Shown here in pieces: positions 63,945 to 64,000 of a DNA stretch of 64,000 nucleotides. Position 1 is the stretch's first letter. Each line of letters starts with the position of its first letter. The DNA comes from Catellatospora sp. TT07R-123 (GTDB taxonomy: Bacteria; Actinomycetota; Actinomycetes; Mycobacteriales; Micromonosporaceae). Made by a program: the position numbers and the translations under genes. The notes under the pieces are model-generated. The model saw nothing but the letters and a program-made list of their open reading frames with translations. It searched no databases and was not told the origin of the DNA. The stretch is taken from the NCBI RefSeq assembly GCF_018327705.1, contig NZ_BNEM01000001.1, positions 124,001-188,000 on the forward strand. The letters run 5' to 3'.

Positions 63945-64000
63945 CTACGCGCTGCCGGCGAGCTCCACGGCGTACCGGTGGAGCAGGTCGGTCAGCGCGT
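63945..64000 (-). CDS. 3' end of a minus-strand gene (partial)
   Basis: An open frame enters from the window edge and ends at TAG 63947-63945. The visible C-terminus reads ALTDLLHRYAVELAGSA, a helix. Too little for a family call. It is convergent with the cyclase gene (2 bp apart). Confidence 0.5.
   Translation of the reverse strand, partial: ALTDLLHRYAVELAGSA

Overview
The window is very GC-rich (about 73%) actinomycete DNA with GTG/TTG starts, many 4-bp ATGA/GTGA stop-start overlaps, Tat and lipoprotein signals, and several leaderless-type starts (a TANNNT box 6-7 nt before the start codon). Specialised-metabolite enzymes, SARP/NB-ARC regulators and a stretch resembling intergenic repeats I recall from Micromonosporaceae suggest that family. 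The family call is inference; no rRNA or tRNA confirms it.

Layout. 1-5.9 kb: end of a WD40 protein, a secreted M28 aminopeptidase, an RHH/PIN toxin-antitoxin pair, a secreted repeat protein and a leaderless orphan gene. 6-16.2 kb (minus strand): a two-gene, three-module NRPS operon (A-T-C-A-T, then C-A-T-TE-MFS) predicted to make and export a tripeptide; its thioesterase has a Cys nucleophile and its exporter is fused to the synthetase. 16.3-19.6 kb: small orphans, a Tat-exported PHP hydrolase with a His-rich N-terminus and an HD-domain protein. 20.2-25.6 kb: a single-chain 1816-aa biotin-dependent acyl-CoA carboxylase. 25.7-28.6 kb: a zinc-ribbon protein, a 34-codon leaderless ORF and a lipoprotein. 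28.7-39.6 kb: a signalling cluster with SEFIR, CHAT, TPR, XRE-NB-ARC-TPR, a membrane DUF4230-like protein, an RCC1 remnant and a SARP-type XRE-BTAD-NB-ARC-TPR protein. 39.9-51 kb: a septum-formation-like lipoprotein, two sulfatases, a GH43 glycosidase and a ROK-ABC transporter-sulfatase operon, probably for scavenging sulfated glycans or sulfate esters.

51-64 kb holds two divergent RiPP loci. On the minus strand, a class III lanthipeptide operon has a 46-aa precursor (lanA, with a Ser-x2-Ser-x3-Cys labionin motif), a terminator-like hairpin, LanKC and an ATGA-coupled MFS exporter. On the plus strand is a tightly packed operon: two tandem copies of [cytoplasmic subtilase + GAF protein], two radical SAM enzymes, a haem-oxygenase-like di-iron enzyme, a 61-aa precursor-like peptide ending in Trp, and a class III nucleotide cyclase-AAA-TPR regulator. 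The peptide has no cysteine, so it cannot be a classical sactipeptide, and it shares a V-x-G-H motif with the lanthipeptide precursor next door. This operon is the best candidate for an undescribed system in the window.

Most long ORFs antisense to these genes are GC-bias shadows and were left out.
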